This document shows, one piece after another, positions 17,140 through 25,107 of a DNA stretch of 64,000 nt. The DNA is from Leptolinea sp. UBA4782 (GTDB taxonomy: Bacteria; Chloroflexota; Anaerolineae; Anaerolineales; Anaerolineaceae). Both the position numbers and the translations under genes were made by a program. The stretch spans positions 5,866-69,865 of the forward strand of contig DHHC01000001.1 in assembly GCA_002403095.1 (NCBI GenBank). Reading direction: 5' to 3'. A model generated the notes under the pieces. That model had not been told where the DNA came from, searched no databases, and was given only the letters and a program-made list of their open reading frames with translations. How positions within the stretch are numbered: the stretch's first letter is position 1; the number at the start of each line of letters is the position of its first letter.

Positions 17140-17567
17140 TAATGACCATCCGAATTGACCGTATCAAGGTAATCCTGCAGCATGATCGCTGCTGCCAGCG
17201 AATCCAGGTGGCCGGCCCTTTTTGCCCTGGATACCCCCATTTCACGCCGGACAGCCTGTGCCTGGTCAGTTGTTCCGCTTTCATCCCAAAGGGTAACCGG
17301 TAAAGTACCTTCCGTCCGCAATACTATCGCCAGCCTTTCCGCCTTTCGGCCTTGCGGAGAATCTATGCCGCTTTCCTGGAGGGGTTTACCAACGAGAATA
17401 CCTTGCACATCATGTAAAGTGGCCAGTTCGAGAATTCGCCTGGCATCTTCCAGCCGTGATTGGTGCGCCAGCACTGTCAGCGGCCTTGAAATCTTCCCGG
17501 TTGGGTCGCTTACAGCAATTCCTATCCGCTTGTCGCCAGGGTCTACGGCCAGAATCCTGCCAATCAT
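17139..17567 (-). CDS. ruvX: Putative Holliday junction resolvase / pre-16S rRNA nuclease
   Basis: The 142-residue protein is YqgF/RuvX, an RNase H-like fold nuclease linked to 16S rRNA maturation and proposed as a Holliday junction resolvase. Visible motifs are ILAVDPGDKRIGIAVSD (first catalytic Asp), ILVGKPLQESGIDSP and LWDESGTTDQA (Glu), followed by DSLAAAIMLQDYL with the last Asp. The start at 17567 makes a four-base ATGA overlap with the upstream gene; an in-frame ATG at 17615 would overlap it by 52 bases and adds non-conserved residues. Confidence 0.92.
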   Translation of the reverse strand: MIGRILAVDPGDKRIGIAVSDPTGKISRPLTVLAHQSRLEDARRILELATLHDVQGILVGKPLQESGIDSPQGRKAERLAIVLRTEGTLPVTLWDESGTTDQAQAVRREMGVSRAKRAGHLDSLAAAIMLQDYLDTVNSDGH

Positions 17568-19051
17568 GGTGTTTTCACCTCGATCTGGAATGACAAATAA
17601 GGCATCTGTTTCCACCAGCGTGGAAACACCGTAAGCGTGCAGTCTGTTACTCCTGGAAGCCCAAGCAGGAATGCCTTTGCTCTGCTTAGCGGCAAACCCT
17701 GTAGCTCAAGAGCTACTTCAGCCGGTTCAATCCTGGGTTTCACCTCGCGTATGGCATGTACATTCAAGCGGAAAAGTCCATCTCCCCCGGACGGTTCTGA
17801 AACCATAGCATATTCCAGGCTGTCCCCAATACCAGCCATTCCTGGTTCCAGGATAGCATCCATACTTAAATTAATCGCGTTCCTGATATCCTCCGAACGA
17901 TAGTAGGGAACATGCACTACCGCTTTTTCCCGCAGTTGCAGAAAATCGGTGGACATATCCAACCCGGGCTGCAGGTCAGTCTGCAGCACCTCAATCACAG
18001 GATCATCCAGGTCGATGACAACGATCTCTTTTTCCTGGTTTGCAGTGAGTGTTAACGCGGCTGCCGAAATTAGCTGGTCTTTGACCTTTGCCCTCAAGAC
18101 TGCCAGGTCCGAGTCTGTACCCGCAGGTGATAATTCATCCGTTCCCCCGCTGCAAGGCTGCGGATTGGTGACCAGCAGGTTGACTCCGATCCCGCCTTCG
18201 ATTGCTGTCACCTGGTTTTCCAAAACATTGCCAGCCTCACCTGGCTGTAATGCCTTTACTTCTGCACCTGCAGTTGACCCGACCCCGCCAGCAACGGTTA
18301 CCTCCTGGATTGTTGCGAACCGCAAGGCAGGCTCACCAGGCCCTAAAACAATTGTCGTTGCTGGTACCACAACCGCTTCGTTTTGTAGATTCGAAAACTC
18401 CACCTGACATATAGCATTCGTTTTTGGCACCAGCCGCATTCCAGAGGTGCGTACCTGGTCCTGAACTTCCACTGTAACTGCTTGCTCGTAGAGCGGAATA
18501 TTACCTGCCAGGTCTGGATTGGTAGATGACGCAGAAGCTTTTATTTCAAGTTCCAGCTCCTGTGTTGCCCTGGATGAAAAAATCAACACTTCGGCACGGG
18601 GAGTAAAGAGAAATGCCAAGCATAGAATCGCTGCAACACCCATCAAGAAAAAAATGATCCTCAACCAGTCTGGTAAAGGTTTTGCTTTTTGGGGTGTAAC
18701 GCCGGATTTCAAGTTTTTCAGGCCAATTTTCAATCGATTTGGATGGTCTTTTTGGATATGGCTAAGCGTTTTCCGCCACGGGGTGCTGTCTGCTTTCTCC
18801 AATGTGGGAAAAACAGGAACACCGGCTTCCTTAGCCAGCATGATGACCTCGCTGTTATTGGTCACAAGACCCAGGGCAGCACCTACCTTACGAGCCTTCC
18901 TGTCCAATCTTTTCAGGTCCACCAGGGTATGGATAATCCTTTGCCTGCCCGTTAAATCCAGGATCAGCCTCGGGCTCTTGGTCCATGAAATCATGTCAAG
19001 GACCGAGATCAGGTCATCATGTGGTTCAGGTTGAATGATATGGATTTTCAT
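17564..19051 (-). CDS. Baseplate J/gp47-like membrane protein
   Basis: The 495-residue protein has a cytoplasmic N-terminal region (1-135) with no recognised motif, one membrane helix near 136-155 (LRIIFFLMGVAAILCLAFLF), and a long extracytoplasmic part resembling the Baseplate_J domain of phage and contractile-injection baseplates (for example TIVLGPGEPALRFATIQEV and ALQPGEAGNVLENQV). No sheath, tube or tail gene is nearby, so a phage origin is unlikely. Housekeeping neighbours (ruvX, mltG) and tight overlaps suggest a role at the cell envelope. TATAAT on the minus strand at 19079-19074 is a likely promoter. Confidence 0.75.
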   Translation of the reverse strand: MKIHIIQPEPHDDLISVLDMISWTKSPRLILDLTGRQRIIHTLVDLKRLDRKARKVGAALGLVTNNSEVIMLAKEAGVPVFPTLEKADSTPWRKTLSHIQKDHPNRLKIGLKNLKSGVTPQKAKPLPDWLRIIFFLMGVAAILCLAFLFTPRAEVLIFSSRATQELELEIKASASSTNPDLAGNIPLYEQAVTVEVQDQVRTSGMRLVPKTNAICQVEFSNLQNEAVVVPATTIVLGPGEPALRFATIQEVTVAGGVGSTAGAEVKALQPGEAGNVLENQVTAIEGGIGVNLLVTNPQPCSGGTDELSPAGTDSDLAVLRAKVKDQLISAAALTLTANQEKEIVVIDLDDPVIEVLQTDLQPGLDMSTDFLQLREKAVVHVPYYRSEDIRNAINLSMDAILEPGMAGIGDSLEYAMVSEPSGGDGLFRLNVHAIREVKPRIEPAEVALELQGLPLSRAKAFLLGLPGVTDCTLTVFPRWWKQMPYLSFQIEVKTP

Positions 19052-19073
19052 AATTCTGGACCATTACTGGGAA

Positions 19074-19079
19074 ATTATA
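19074..19079 (-). promoter_or_regulatory. -10 box of the baseplateJ-ruvX-mltG-ppgK operon
   Basis: A perfect TATAAT on the minus strand, 22 bases before the ATG at 19051, gives a short leader. No -35 was assigned. Confidence 0.5.
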
Positions 19080-19150
19080 CTGGAAATACCGGCTGTATAC
19101 GCTCGCGCCTCCAATTAGCAATTCACCTGGATTATGGGGGAAACTTTCGC

Positions 19151-19156
19151 TATAAT
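19151..19156 (+). promoter_or_regulatory. -10 box of the lipoprotein gene at 19253
   Basis: TATAAT at 19151-19156 is the best promoter element in the 200-base divergent region. It predicts a leader of about 90 bases before ATG 19253. Confidence 0.5.
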
Positions 19157-19162
19157 GAAAAC

Positions 19163-19210
19163 GTCTTAAGCAGGATCAGCTTGTCTGTTTAATTTTCTTA
19201 AGACTTTTTT
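19163..19210 (+). promoter_or_regulatory. Terminator-like inverted repeat in a 5' leader
   Basis: GTCTTAAG (19163-19170) pairs with CTTAAGAC (19197-19204) and is followed directly by six T residues (19205-19210). It sits between the -10 box and the lipoprotein start, so it could act as an attenuator. The stem has few G-C pairs and a 26-base loop. Confidence 0.35.
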
Positions 19211-19252
19211 CGGGAGATATTTTCTAATACCTTCCAATCATGGAGGACCAAG

Positions 19253-20089
19253 ATGAAAAAGGTTATCGCAGCTTTTTTGGCTGTTGTCCTGTTATCAGCA
19301 TGTGCCCGGACTGTTTCGCCAGAATCAGCTATTGACTCTGTTGCCACGAGCGTCCAGGCGACCCTGGCAGCAGTACCAACAAATACTGAGGTTGTTTTAC
19401 CAGCAACAGATACCCCCGTTCCGCAGCAACCAACGCCTACAGAAACCCTCCCGCCTGCTGCCACTGAGACTCAGACAGCCACGTCCACCTTGGTGGTGGA
19501 TGATTACAGGAACACCCTCGGTGCACCCGCCTGGACAGACAGCCTGGATAATTGTTCCTCGTTCGGGTTGTGCACTTCTTATGAAGATGATTACTCGAAA
19601 GTAAGTGTCTCTGGCGGCTCATTGTTCATGCAAAGTAAAGCCACACAGGGTTTCCGCATCTGGCGGTTGGCTTACCCGCGCCCGCAAAACATGTATCTTG
19701 AAGCGACCATTAAAACGCAAGCCTGTTCAGGCTCTGACATTTATGGATTGGTTTTTCGTGCCAAGGACTACTCGAGCGGGGAGGGTTACTACCTTGGATT
19801 TAGTTGTGACGGCAGGTACGGTCTCAGCCGGTGGGATGGCAACGGGGTAACCAGTGTATTTGGATTAACGCCTTCAGATGCAATCCTTTCTGGTTCCAAC
19901 CAGACCAACCGGGTGGGTGTAATGGTTAATGGCGACACATTCAGGGTTTATGCCAATGGAAAATTCATTCAGGAGATCAAGGATACCGGGATCGGTTCTG
20001 AAGGGCACATCGGTGTTTACCTTGCCGGAGCTGAGACTAACGGCTTTGCGATTGAACTCAACGAGATATCATACTGGAATTTGCCGTGA
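19253..20089 (+). CDS. Lipoprotein with a concanavalin-like C-terminal domain
   Basis: The 278-residue protein starts with a lipoprotein signal peptide ending in LLSAC (lipidated Cys17), so it is anchored on the outer face of the cell membrane. Residues about 40-85 are a Thr/Pro/Ala/Glu-rich linker. Residues about 85-278 are rich in aromatic and Gly residues and look like a jelly-roll (LamG or DUF1080-like) domain, with AKDYSSGEGYYLGFSCDGRY and FRVYANGKFIQEIKDTGIGS. Such domains often bind carbohydrate. No enzymatic motif is seen. A good AGGAGG-like site (GGAGGACC) precedes ATG 19253. Confidence 0.82.
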   Translation: MKKVIAAFLAVVLLSACARTVSPESAIDSVATSVQATLAAVPTNTEVVLPATDTPVPQQPTPTETLPPAATETQTATSTLVVDDYRNTLGAPAWTDSLDNCSSFGLCTSYEDDYSKVSVSGGSLFMQSKATQGFRIWRLAYPRPQNMYLEATIKTQACSGSDIYGLVFRAKDYSSGEGYYLGFSCDGRYGLSRWDGNGVTSVFGLTPSDAILSGSNQTNRVGVMVNGDTFRVYANGKFIQEIKDTGIGSEGHIGVYLAGAETNGFAIELNEISYWNLP

Positions 20090-20103
20090 GGTTTAAGCTA
20101 AGC

Positions 20104-20129
20104 TACAATTAAATTACTGGTTGAACCAG
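20104..20129 (+). promoter_or_regulatory. -10 box and palindrome before the recombination operon
   Basis: TACAAT (20104-20109) is followed by the perfect palindrome CTGGTT-G-AACCAG (20117-20129), which would cover the transcription start. It could be a repressor operator for the exonuclease-helicase operon. It does not match the GAAC-N4-GTTC LexA box. Confidence 0.35.
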
Positions 20130-20177
20130 CCAGGTCTGTAAATATTTGTAACAGTAGAACAGAAAAACCGGGGAACC

Positions 20178-20762
20178 ATGCAACCTGCACCAAAACCATT
20201 GCGCCAACAGGTCATCCAAAAAGCCCGAGAAATCTTGAACTTGCAGCCGGTAGTCCTGGATACCGAGACTACCGGACTGGGTAGTTATGACGAAATCATT
20301 GAAATTGCCCTGGTAAACCACCAGGGTAAGGTGATTTTCGAGAGCCTGGTGCGTCCCACCATTGAAATCCCGCCAGACTCCACCCGAATTAACCGAATCA
20401 CCAATGAAATGGTAAAGTCTGCGCCACCCTGGCAGGAGGTCTGGAACCAGGTTCAACCGCTTATCAACAGGAAACCCGTTGTTATTTACAATTCTGAATT
20501 TGATGTGCGCTTGATGCAGCAGTCTCACCGTATCGCTCGCATCCCCTGGACAAATGTTTTTACCCCGGTATGCCTGATGAAGCTGTATGCCGCATTCCTG
20601 GGGGAATGGAATTCGTATAAAAACGATTTTCGCTTTGTCACCCTGGAAAAAGCTGGTGCTCTTTCAGGGATTCAACTGCCGAACAGCCACCGGGCTGCAG
20701 ATGACACATTGCTTGCTTACACTTTATTAAAACATCTGGCGTCATTAAACGAAGCTGAGTAA
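20178..20762 (+). CDS. DnaQ-like 3'-5' exonuclease
   Basis: The 194-residue protein is a DEDDh exonuclease of the DnaQ/epsilon family. Motif Exo I is VVLDTETTGLG (Asp28, Glu30), Exo II is NSEFDVRLM (Asp109), and Exo III is NSHRAADDTLLA with His171 and Asp176 in the usual H-x4-D spacing. It lacks polymerase or other domains. It is the first gene of a tight set that includes two UvrD-like helicases, a RecB-type nuclease and recJ, which suggests DNA end processing rather than replication proofreading. The next gene starts nine bases after its stop. Confidence 0.88.
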   Translation: MQPAPKPLRQQVIQKAREILNLQPVVLDTETTGLGSYDEIIEIALVNHQGKVIFESLVRPTIEIPPDSTRINRITNEMVKSAPPWQEVWNQVQPLINRKPVVIYNSEFDVRLMQQSHRIARIPWTNVFTPVCLMKLYAAFLGEWNSYKNDFRFVTLEKAGALSGIQLPNSHRAADDTLLAYTLLKHLASLNEAE

Positions 20763-20771
20763 CCTCCATCA

Positions 20772-22895
20772 ATGGATTTACCCTTTTCTTTAACCCGGGA
20801 ACAAGAAGCAGCCCTGGAGTCCGCCCAGGAGGGGTTGGTGCTTTTAACCGGCATGGCTGGCAGCGGCAAAACCACAGCAGCCATTCATCATCTCCTCAAT
20901 CTCATTCAAGGCGGTGTTTCTGCAGACCAGGTCCTGATCCTTGTCCCGCAACGCACCCTGGCAGAACCGTATTTCACCACGGTGAGGTCTCCCGGTTTTC
21001 CGCAGGGACTGCTACCCACTATTGTAACGATCGGTGGAATAGCCCGCCGGCTGATAGCTCTCTTCTGGCCATTGGTAACTGAAGCCTGCGACTTCTCCAA
21101 GAAAGAAAATCCGCCGGTTTTCTTAACCCTGGAAACCGCCCAGTATTATCTCGCCGAGACCGCTGATCAGGTCATTGATTCCTCGTCCTACTTTACTTCC
21201 CTTCGCATCCGGCGCAACCGCATCTACAGTCAGGTGCTTGATAACCTCAATAAAGCAGCTCTGGTCGGGTTCCCCCTGGACCAGATGGCAGACAGGCTTA
21301 CCAGTGCCTGGAACGGTGAGAGCGGGCATACGGCGATTTTCTACCAGGCGCAGGACATTGCAGTGAAGTTCAGGCAATACTGTTACCAGAACAACCTGCT
21401 CGATTACTCCCTGCAAATGGAAATATTCCACACTTTCCTCTCTAAACAGGCAGAGGTACAGCAGTTTCTGAAGGATAGCTATACGCACCTGATTTATGAA
21501 AATCTGGAAGAAGACGCCCCTGCATCACACGACCTGGTGGAAAGCTGGCTGCCGCAATTCCTGACCGGTATGTTTATCATGGATGAAAATGCAGGTTACC
21601 GTACATTTCTCGGAGCTGATCCTGTCAGTGCAAACCGGTTCATTCCGTTTTGCCGGAACAAGATTCAATTTCAAACTTCTCTCCAATCTTCTGCCCGGGT
21701 GCAGCAGTTCTCCAAAACCCTGTCAGATTGTATTTACCGCCGGACACCTGAAATCAACAGCCAGGTAACCGAAGCTTTTTCACTCGAAAATTTCCGGCTT
21801 GCCCCTGAAAGCACTGAGGCTGCAGCCATTGAAATCTGCAGGTTGGTAGAATCAGGAGTGCAGCCAAAAGATATCGCTGTGCTCACCCCGATCCTCAACG
21901 ATACTACCCGGTTTACCCTGTCAACAGCATTGGGTAACCTGGGTATCAGGTCAAGGTCCTACCGGCCATCTCGTCCCCTGAATGCCGAACCTGCTGCCAC
22001 GTGCCTGTTGACGCTTGCCCGCCTTGCCCACCCGGAATGGAAATTAGCGGTAAATACATATGAACTGCGCAGTGCATTAATGACAGCAATTGAAGGGATG
22101 GATATGGTCAGGGCAGGCATTCTCAGCGATATCGTCCTGCACAAGAAACAGGATGTATACGAGTTGGGATCTTTTGACACCATTAAAGATCCTTTCAGGC
22201 TCGAACAGATCACCTACGCTCTGGGAGAGCGGTATGAACAACTGAGGGCATGGATTTACACCAGCCGCCAATCCGAACCCGAAGTGTTGGATGTATTCCT
22301 TAGCCGGCTATTCGGAGAAGTGCTTTCCCAGCCAGGCTTTGGTTTCCACCTTCACTACGAGAATGCCGCTATTTGTGCCCGGCTGATAGAATCCATTCAG
22401 AAATTCCGGCGTGTAGTATCGGTTGCAGGTACTTTTTCAGGCAAAGACATCAGCCTGGAGTATGTGGATATGGTTAATAAGGGCGTCCTGGCAGCCCAAT
22501 ACCTGGAGATGGATCAGGACAAAGATGAAAATGCCGTGCTGATCGCGCCTGCTTACACGTTCTTAATGGCAAACCAGCCAGTCAGCTTTCAATTTTGGCT
22601 GGACACAGGCAGTTCTGCCTGGTCGGAACGGCTAGAACAACCCCTTACTCATCCGTATGTCTTAAGCCGCAATTGGAAAGCTGAAGAAAAATGGACCCAC
22701 GAAAATGAGCTGGCTGTCAGCCAGGAGACACTCAACCGCCTGGTTGCCGGATTGGCTGCCCGCTGCAGGCAAAAAATCTACCTTTACTCCAGTGGAATCA
22801 GCGAACAAGGCCAGGAACAGACCAGTTTGTTCTTAAGAGCCTTGCAGCGTCTTAACCGCCATACCTACCAGTACCTGGAGGGGAATATTGTTTAA
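20772..22895 (+). CDS. UvrD-like helicase homologue with degraded motif II (AddB-like)
   Basis: The 707-residue protein has the fold plan of an SF1A helicase but is probably not an active motor. Motif I is intact (GMAGSGKT, 27-34), and VLILVPQRTLAEPYF fits motif Ia. Where active enzymes have DExx, it reads HLIYENLEED (239-248), with the catalytic Asp-Glu pair lost. A motif III-like FLGADP remains. The C-terminal third has no clear motifs V and VI, ending with RQKIYLYSSGISEQGQ. AddB shows the same combination: a helicase-like region that keeps a P-loop but lacks motor activity. The gene overlaps the next helicase by eight bases. Confidence 0.78.
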   Translation: MDLPFSLTREQEAALESAQEGLVLLTGMAGSGKTTAAIHHLLNLIQGGVSADQVLILVPQRTLAEPYFTTVRSPGFPQGLLPTIVTIGGIARRLIALFWPLVTEACDFSKKENPPVFLTLETAQYYLAETADQVIDSSSYFTSLRIRRNRIYSQVLDNLNKAALVGFPLDQMADRLTSAWNGESGHTAIFYQAQDIAVKFRQYCYQNNLLDYSLQMEIFHTFLSKQAEVQQFLKDSYTHLIYENLEEDAPASHDLVESWLPQFLTGMFIMDENAGYRTFLGADPVSANRFIPFCRNKIQFQTSLQSSARVQQFSKTLSDCIYRRTPEINSQVTEAFSLENFRLAPESTEAAAIEICRLVESGVQPKDIAVLTPILNDTTRFTLSTALGNLGIRSRSYRPSRPLNAEPAATCLLTLARLAHPEWKLAVNTYELRSALMTAIEGMDMVRAGILSDIVLHKKQDVYELGSFDTIKDPFRLEQITYALGERYEQLRAWIYTSRQSEPEVLDVFLSRLFGEVLSQPGFGFHLHYENAAICARLIESIQKFRRVVSVAGTFSGKDISLEYVDMVNKGVLAAQYLEMDQDKDENAVLIAPAYTFLMANQPVSFQFWLDTGSSAWSERLEQPLTHPYVLSRNWKAEEKWTHENELAVSQETLNRLVAGLAARCRQKIYLYSSGISEQGQEQTSLFLRALQRLNRHTYQYLEGNIV

Positions 22896-25107
22896 TCCGC
22901 GTCCTACCCAGGCACCTGTTGTTGCTTACCAGGCCGGAAAAATGGGAGTTTCCGCAGTTCCAGGCAGCGGCAAAACCACCACCCTCTCCATGCTGGCGTT
23001 CCGCCTTATCGCCGAAGGCAAAATTGGTGAAGACCAGGAGATCCTGATCGTGACCCTGGTCAATTCTGCAGTAGATAATTTTAATGCCCGCATCCAGGGT
23101 ATGCTGCATGAAGCCCGCCTTATCCCTTCAGGCTTCCGTGTGCGCACCTTGCATGGGCTGGCAAATGACATTGTACGCCAGAAACCGGAGTTGGCAGGTC
23201 TGGACAACCAGTACATGATAGCAGATGAGCGGATCCAAACCGTCCTGCTTCAGGATGCCACCCGGAAATGGATCCGGCTGCACCCTGAAGTGATCATGGC
23301 TTTGACCTCTGAAAGCCACAGCCTGCAGAATACCAATGTCAGGTCAGGTTGGCAGAACCTCGTCCAGGATATCGCAGTCAGCTTTATCCGCCAGGCAAAA
23401 GACATGGGAGTGAGCCCGGAAGATGTGCGTATCCGGATGGAAGAACAGGGCTGGCAAGACCAATTGCTGCAAATGGGATTGGATATCTACACAGACTACC
23501 AGCAAGGGCTAAAATATCACGGGGCGGTTGATTTTGACGATTTGATCAGTAAAGCCCTGCAGGTGATTTCCACGGATTCCGGATACCTGGCAGAATTGCA
23601 GGAGCGCTGGCCTTATATACTAGAAGATGAAGCCCAGGATAGCAGCCGCTTGCAGGAAGACATTTTGCGTAAGCTCAGCAGCCGCAGCGGAAATTGGGTC
23701 CGAGTGGGCGACCCCAACCAGGCAATTTACGAAACCTTCACCACTGCCAGCCCCGAATACCTCATCCGCTTTATGCAGCAGCCGGATGTGGTCCCGCAAA
23801 ACCTGCCCGAGTCCAGCAGGTCAACTGCCAGCATCATCCATCTGGCAAATGACTTGATCACCTGGACAAATACAGCCCACCCAAACCCGAGGTTACGCAG
23901 CTCACTGCGCAAACCGTACATCCAGTTGACTTCGCAAGACGATCCCCATCCCAACCCCGAAGACAATCCCGGCGGCATTCATCTTTTTGATCAAAAATTG
24001 GCTCCTGAGAAGGAGCTGTCCATCGTTGTAAATTCGGTAAAAAAATGGCTGCCAGACCATGGCGAGGATACTGTTGCGTTGTTAGTCCCCAGCAATCCAT
24101 ATGGTGAACAGCTTGTGGAGGAGTTAAAAAAGCAAGGAGTACCTTACCACGAAATCTTGCGGTCATCTGCGAACACCCGCACAACGGTCAACCTTTTTGT
24201 AAAAATCCTGGAGCACCTGTCAAAACCCGAGCGGCAATCAACCCTGGCGGACATGTTTGAAGCGGTTTACCGTTTCAAGAGCCCGGATCATGAACTTTTA
24301 CCGCTGGAAAGCGACGCCGCGCGTTATCTAAGAAGGTTACATAATCCTGAAAAATACCTGTGGCCAAAACCCGGTCAGGAGTTGTTAGAAGAGTTCCAGA
24401 CTAAACAGGACAAAGCTGAATTGGAGGAGGTCCTGGCTGATTTCAGGCAAACCCTCCAGCGCTGGCACCAGGCCAGCCTTCTGCCAATAGACCAGCTTAT
24501 CCTGGTGATTGCGATGGACCTGTTCACAGAAATGACAGACCTGGCACTGGCTTACAAGGTTGCCCAAAGGCTGGAATGGGCTGCAATGGACAATCCCCAG
24601 TACACGCTGCCAGATTTTGTTTCGATGCTGAAACCTATTACCGGCAACAAGGAAAGCTTCAGTGGATTTGACATGAAGGACACCGGTTTTGACCCCTCAC
24701 AATACAAGGGGAAAGCGGTGGTGTCAACGTATCATAAGGCAAAAGGTCTCGAATGGGACCGGGTCCACTTGCTTTCGGTGAACAATTTTGACTTCCCATC
24801 AGGCGATGCGGGTGATTTTTACGTGGCTGAGAAATACTTTGTCAGTTCTCAAAGGAACTTGCAGGCAGAAACGCTTGCAAGTCTGGCCAGCCTGATGGTG
24901 AACCAGGCAGGTTTTACTCCTGAAGGTAATCCGGCTGCGGAAGCCCGCCTGGATATTGCGGCAGAAAGGTTGCGTCTGTTATTTGTCGGGATCACGCGCG
25001 CAAAAAAGGAGCTGATACTTACCTGGAATACAGGCAAAAGGGGCAACTGCCAACCTGCGCTGGCATTCCTTGCCCTCAAGAATATTCATGAACAGGAGCA
25101 GCAATGA
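22888..25107 (+). CDS. UvrD/AddA-like SF1 DNA helicase
   Basis: The 739-residue protein has a complete set of SF1A helicase motifs: a Q-motif-like NPRPTQ at the start, Walker A AVPGSGKT (23-30), motif II DEAQD (247-251), motif III VGDPNQAIYETF, motif V TYHKAKGLEWD (614-624) and motif VI FVGITRAKKEL (699-709). It ends without a nuclease domain, unlike AddA or RecB. The start is TTG 22888, supported by GGAGGGG at 22877-22883; it overlaps the stop of the upstream inactive homologue. Its own stop overlaps the nuclease start as ATGA. It is the likely motor of the complex. Confidence 0.9.
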   Translation: MFNPRPTQAPVVAYQAGKMGVSAVPGSGKTTTLSMLAFRLIAEGKIGEDQEILIVTLVNSAVDNFNARIQGMLHEARLIPSGFRVRTLHGLANDIVRQKPELAGLDNQYMIADERIQTVLLQDATRKWIRLHPEVIMALTSESHSLQNTNVRSGWQNLVQDIAVSFIRQAKDMGVSPEDVRIRMEEQGWQDQLLQMGLDIYTDYQQGLKYHGAVDFDDLISKALQVISTDSGYLAELQERWPYILEDEAQDSSRLQEDILRKLSSRSGNWVRVGDPNQAIYETFTTASPEYLIRFMQQPDVVPQNLPESSRSTASIIHLANDLITWTNTAHPNPRLRSSLRKPYIQLTSQDDPHPNPEDNPGGIHLFDQKLAPEKELSIVVNSVKKWLPDHGEDTVALLVPSNPYGEQLVEELKKQGVPYHEILRSSANTRTTVNLFVKILEHLSKPERQSTLADMFEAVYRFKSPDHELLPLESDAARYLRRLHNPEKYLWPKPGQELLEEFQTKQDKAELEEVLADFRQTLQRWHQASLLPIDQLILVIAMDLFTEMTDLALAYKVAQRLEWAAMDNPQYTLPDFVSMLKPITGNKESFSGFDMKDTGFDPSQYKGKAVVSTYHKAKGLEWDRVHLLSVNNFDFPSGDAGDFYVAEKYFVSSQRNLQAETLASLASLMVNQAGFTPEGNPAAEARLDIAAERLRLLFVGITRAKKELILTWNTGKRGNCQPALAFLALKNIHEQEQQ

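Noticed and set aside
17564..19051. Prophage or contractile-injection remnant
   Set aside because: Only one baseplate-like domain is present, fused to a membrane helix in a housekeeping operon; no sheath, tube, integrase or attachment repeat is seen.
20104..20129. LexA (SOS) box before the recombination operon
   Set aside because: The palindrome has a one-base centre and reads GGTT-G-AACC, while LexA boxes of the Gram-positive type need GAAC-N4-GTTC.
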